Under the pieces are notes generated by a model that worked only from the letters and a program-made list of their open reading frames with translations, made no database searches and was not told where the DNA came from. Shown in pieces: positions 62,863 through 64,000 of a stretch of 64,000 nt of DNA. The position numbers and the translations under genes were made by a program. Numbering within the stretch: the stretch's first letter is position 1; each line of letters opens with the position of its first letter. Origin of the DNA: Citrifermentans bremense R1 (GTDB lineage: Bacteria > Desulfobacterota > Desulfuromonadia > Geobacterales > Geobacteraceae); assembly GCF_000426865.1 (NCBI RefSeq), contig NZ_AUGE01000013.1, positions 1 to 64,000 of the forward strand, in the 5' to 3' direction.

Positions 62863-62915
62863 GTCTTCGTGAGACCCAATAGGCTTTCCGTCACTTCCTC
62901 GCGAAAGTTTTAGTA
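62811..62915 (-). promoter_or_regulatory. GEMM-I riboswitch (c-di-GMP or cGAMP)
   Basis: On the minus strand ACTTTCGCGAGGAAGT-GACGGAAAGCC, GGGTCTCACGAAGAC and AGCCGGGTCGCCGAA reproduce the GEMM aptamer: the P2 hairpin, the GACG(C/G)(A)AAGCC core, the P3 stem-loop and the tetraloop-receptor-type strand. It lies 165 bases before the Fn3 repeat gene. Geobacteraceae carry both c-di-GMP and cGAMP (GEMM-Ib) members, and the ligand needs testing. Confidence 0.85.
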
Positions 62916-62975
62916 TTGTCGTGTATCGCTATTCGTTCTGTCTGGGAGACGGTAACACAGCGGTTGCGAAAGCTT

Positions 62976-62991
62976 TGTGACGTCCGTCACA
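62976..62991. promoter_or_regulatory. Crp/Fnr-type operator between the riboswitch gene and asnB
   Basis: Perfect palindrome TGTGAC-GTCC-GTCACA (Crp pattern TGTGA-N6-TCACA). It is centred about 72 bases upstream of the presumed minus-strand leader start, a class I Crp distance, and about 115 upstream of the plus-strand promoter. Confidence 0.68.
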
Positions 62992-63063
62992 GTAGCGGAC
63001 GTTCCCGCCCTGCAGGGCACCGGGAGGGGCAGGATACCGCAGGGCGATAAATGCAGCGTCGGG

Positions 63064-63091
63064 TTGATTCTGAAATCTACATTGGTATAGT
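63064..63091 (+). promoter_or_regulatory. sigma70 promoter candidate of asnB
   Basis: TTGATT, 16 bp, TATAGT; transcription would start near 63098, about 87 bases before the asparagine synthase start codon. Confidence 0.55.
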
Positions 63092-63184
63092 TTAACGTTC
63101 GTTTTTTCGGGAGGCGGAAGTTGCTGATATTCCTGGCAGGATTCGCCTGCTGTTCGCTGCTCCCGGCAGCATCGGAGGTCGAAT

Positions 63185-64000
63185 TTGTGCGGTATCGCCG
63201 GAATAGTTGCTGGGGCGGGTAAAGCGGCACCGGACCTGGAGCGGATCGTCGCCATGATCTCGCCGTTGCGTTATCGCGGCCCGGACGAGTCGGGTGTCTA
63301 CCTGGACCGCCGCGCCGCGCTGGGACACCTGCGCCTGAGCATTATCGGCATAGACGGGGGGGGGCAGCCCATCGGCAACGAAACGGGCAAGCTCTGGATC
63401 GTCTACAACGGCGAAGCATACAATTACCTGGAACTTCGGGAAGAGCTGGAGGCGAAAGGGCACCGCTTCACCACCCGGACCGATACCGAAGTGCTGCTGC
63501 ACCTTTACGAAGAGTACGGCGCCGATTTCCTGTCCAGGATCAACGGCCAGTTCGCGCTCGCCATATGGGACAGCGGGAAAGAGGAACTCTTCCTCGCCAG
63601 GGACCGGGTCGGCATCAGGCCTCTTTACTACGGTTGGTCTCGCGAAGGGAGCTTCTTGTTCGCCTCCGAGGTGAAAGCCATTTTGGCGGTAGACGGTAGC
63701 CGGGAGCTGGACCTCGAGGCTCTTGGCCAGCTCTTCGTCTTCTGGACCACGCTGCCGGGAAGGACATTCTTCCGGGGGATTCAGGAAGTTCCCCCCGGGC
63801 ATTACCTTGTCGTCGGCAAAGGTGAGTCGGTGCCGCGTCCCTATTGGCGCATCCCGTTCCATGCTCCCGAGGAGTGCTGCGCCTTCGGGCTTGCGGAGAC
63901 GGCTGAAGCGCTGCGGGAGCTTCTCAGCGACGCGGTGTGCCTCAGGCTGCGTTCAGACGTCCCGGTGGGGGCGTATCTAAGCGGCGGGCTCGATTCTTCC
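63185..64000 (+). CDS. asnB: Asparagine synthase (glutamine-hydrolysing), 3' truncated by the window
   Basis: The first 272 residues of a class II amidotransferase. Start is TTG at 63185 after GGAGG, so Cys2 (CGIAGIV) becomes the N-terminal nucleophile after Met removal. Glutaminase features follow: RYRGPDES, YNGEAYNYLELREEL, TDTEVLLHLYEEYG and GQFALAIWD. The synthetase domain begins at PVGAYLSGGLDSS, the ATP pyrophosphatase loop, at the very edge of the window. Homologues in exosortase/EPS loci are thought to amidate sugar uronates rather than make free asparagine; the adjacent EPS genes with a possible 3-acetamido uronate favour that. Confidence 0.93.
   Translation, partial: MCGIAGIVAGAGKAAPDLERIVAMISPLRYRGPDESGVYLDRRAALGHLRLSIIGIDGGGQPIGNETGKLWIVYNGEAYNYLELREELEAKGHRFTTRTDTEVLLHLYEEYGADFLSRINGQFALAIWDSGKEELFLARDRVGIRPLYYGWSREGSFLFASEVKAILAVDGSRELDLEALGQLFVFWTTLPGRTFFRGIQEVPPGHYLVVGKGESVPRPYWRIPFHAPEECCAFGLAETAEALRELLSDAVCLRLRSDVPVGAYLSGGLDSS

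Overview
The window looks like chromosomal DNA of a Geobacteraceae bacterium (Geobacter/Geomonas type, Desulfuromonadota). The inference rests on high G+C, dense two-component and chemotaxis genes, strict-anaerobe enzymes (hybrid cluster protein, U32-family Fe-S protein, two B12-binding radical SAM proteins), a GEMM-class riboswitch, a sigma54-like and a sigma28-like promoter, and an exosortase-style exopolysaccharide (EPS) gene set. No species can be named from sequence alone.

Layout. 1-240: 5S rRNA and terminator, the tail of an rRNA operon. 380-6056: a small membrane protein coupled to an SLC5-transporter/hybrid histidine kinase fusion (CbrX/CbrA-like pair), then a REC-kinase. 6155-12199: housekeeping and stress genes (lon, a DJ-1/PfpI protein, pirin, an OmpA-type lipoprotein, an alpha/beta hydrolase). 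12268-12563: a structured RNA candidate with its own minus-strand promoter and terminator. 12614-19431: a compact biosynthetic cluster with a B12-radical SAM protein, a secreted protein, a methyltransferase, a U32-family Fe-S protein, a type III polyketide synthase, and a convergent second B12-radical SAM protein. 19491-22796: a sigma54-type promoter with a 51-aa ORF, ppk1, and a small Cys-rich protein. 22973-27604: hcp with FNR/HcpR-like operators, a small unknown gene, and a divergent MFS/LysR pair.

27609-40214 (minus strand) is one long chemotaxis operon behind a near-consensus FliA promoter: STAS, cheA, cheW, MCP, cheR, cheD, cheB, then two sensor kinases, a single-domain response regulator and a second CheB esterase without receiver. 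40215-42780 holds gene remnants, an orphan TadG-like protein and a Crp/Fnr regulator.

42803-59155 is a 16-gene EPS operon: initiating sugar transferase with a degenerate GGDEF-like N-terminus, a WbpB/WbpD/WbpE-like set for an N-acetylated 3-amino sugar, a FemAB-like protein, export lipoprotein, Wzz, ExeA-type ATPase, a P-loop-defective CpsD-like protein, glycosyltransferases, a polymerase/ligase and a flippase. It is followed by two secreted proteins on the opposite strand (a parallel beta-helix lyase-like protein and an Fn3 repeat protein behind a GEMM riboswitch) and a 3'-truncated asparagine synthase. Identical GTGAC-N4-GTCAC operators in front of the EPS operon and between the riboswitch gene and asnB suggest joint control, possibly by the Crp/Fnr protein encoded just upstream.

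The best candidate for an undescribed system is 12614-19431. It resembles the Streptomyces Srs phenolic-lipid pathway (type III PKS, methyltransferase, O2-dependent hydroxylase), but a U32-family protein of the UbiU/UbiV kind sits where the oxygenase would be, which suggests an oxygen-independent phenolic or quinone lipid pathway.
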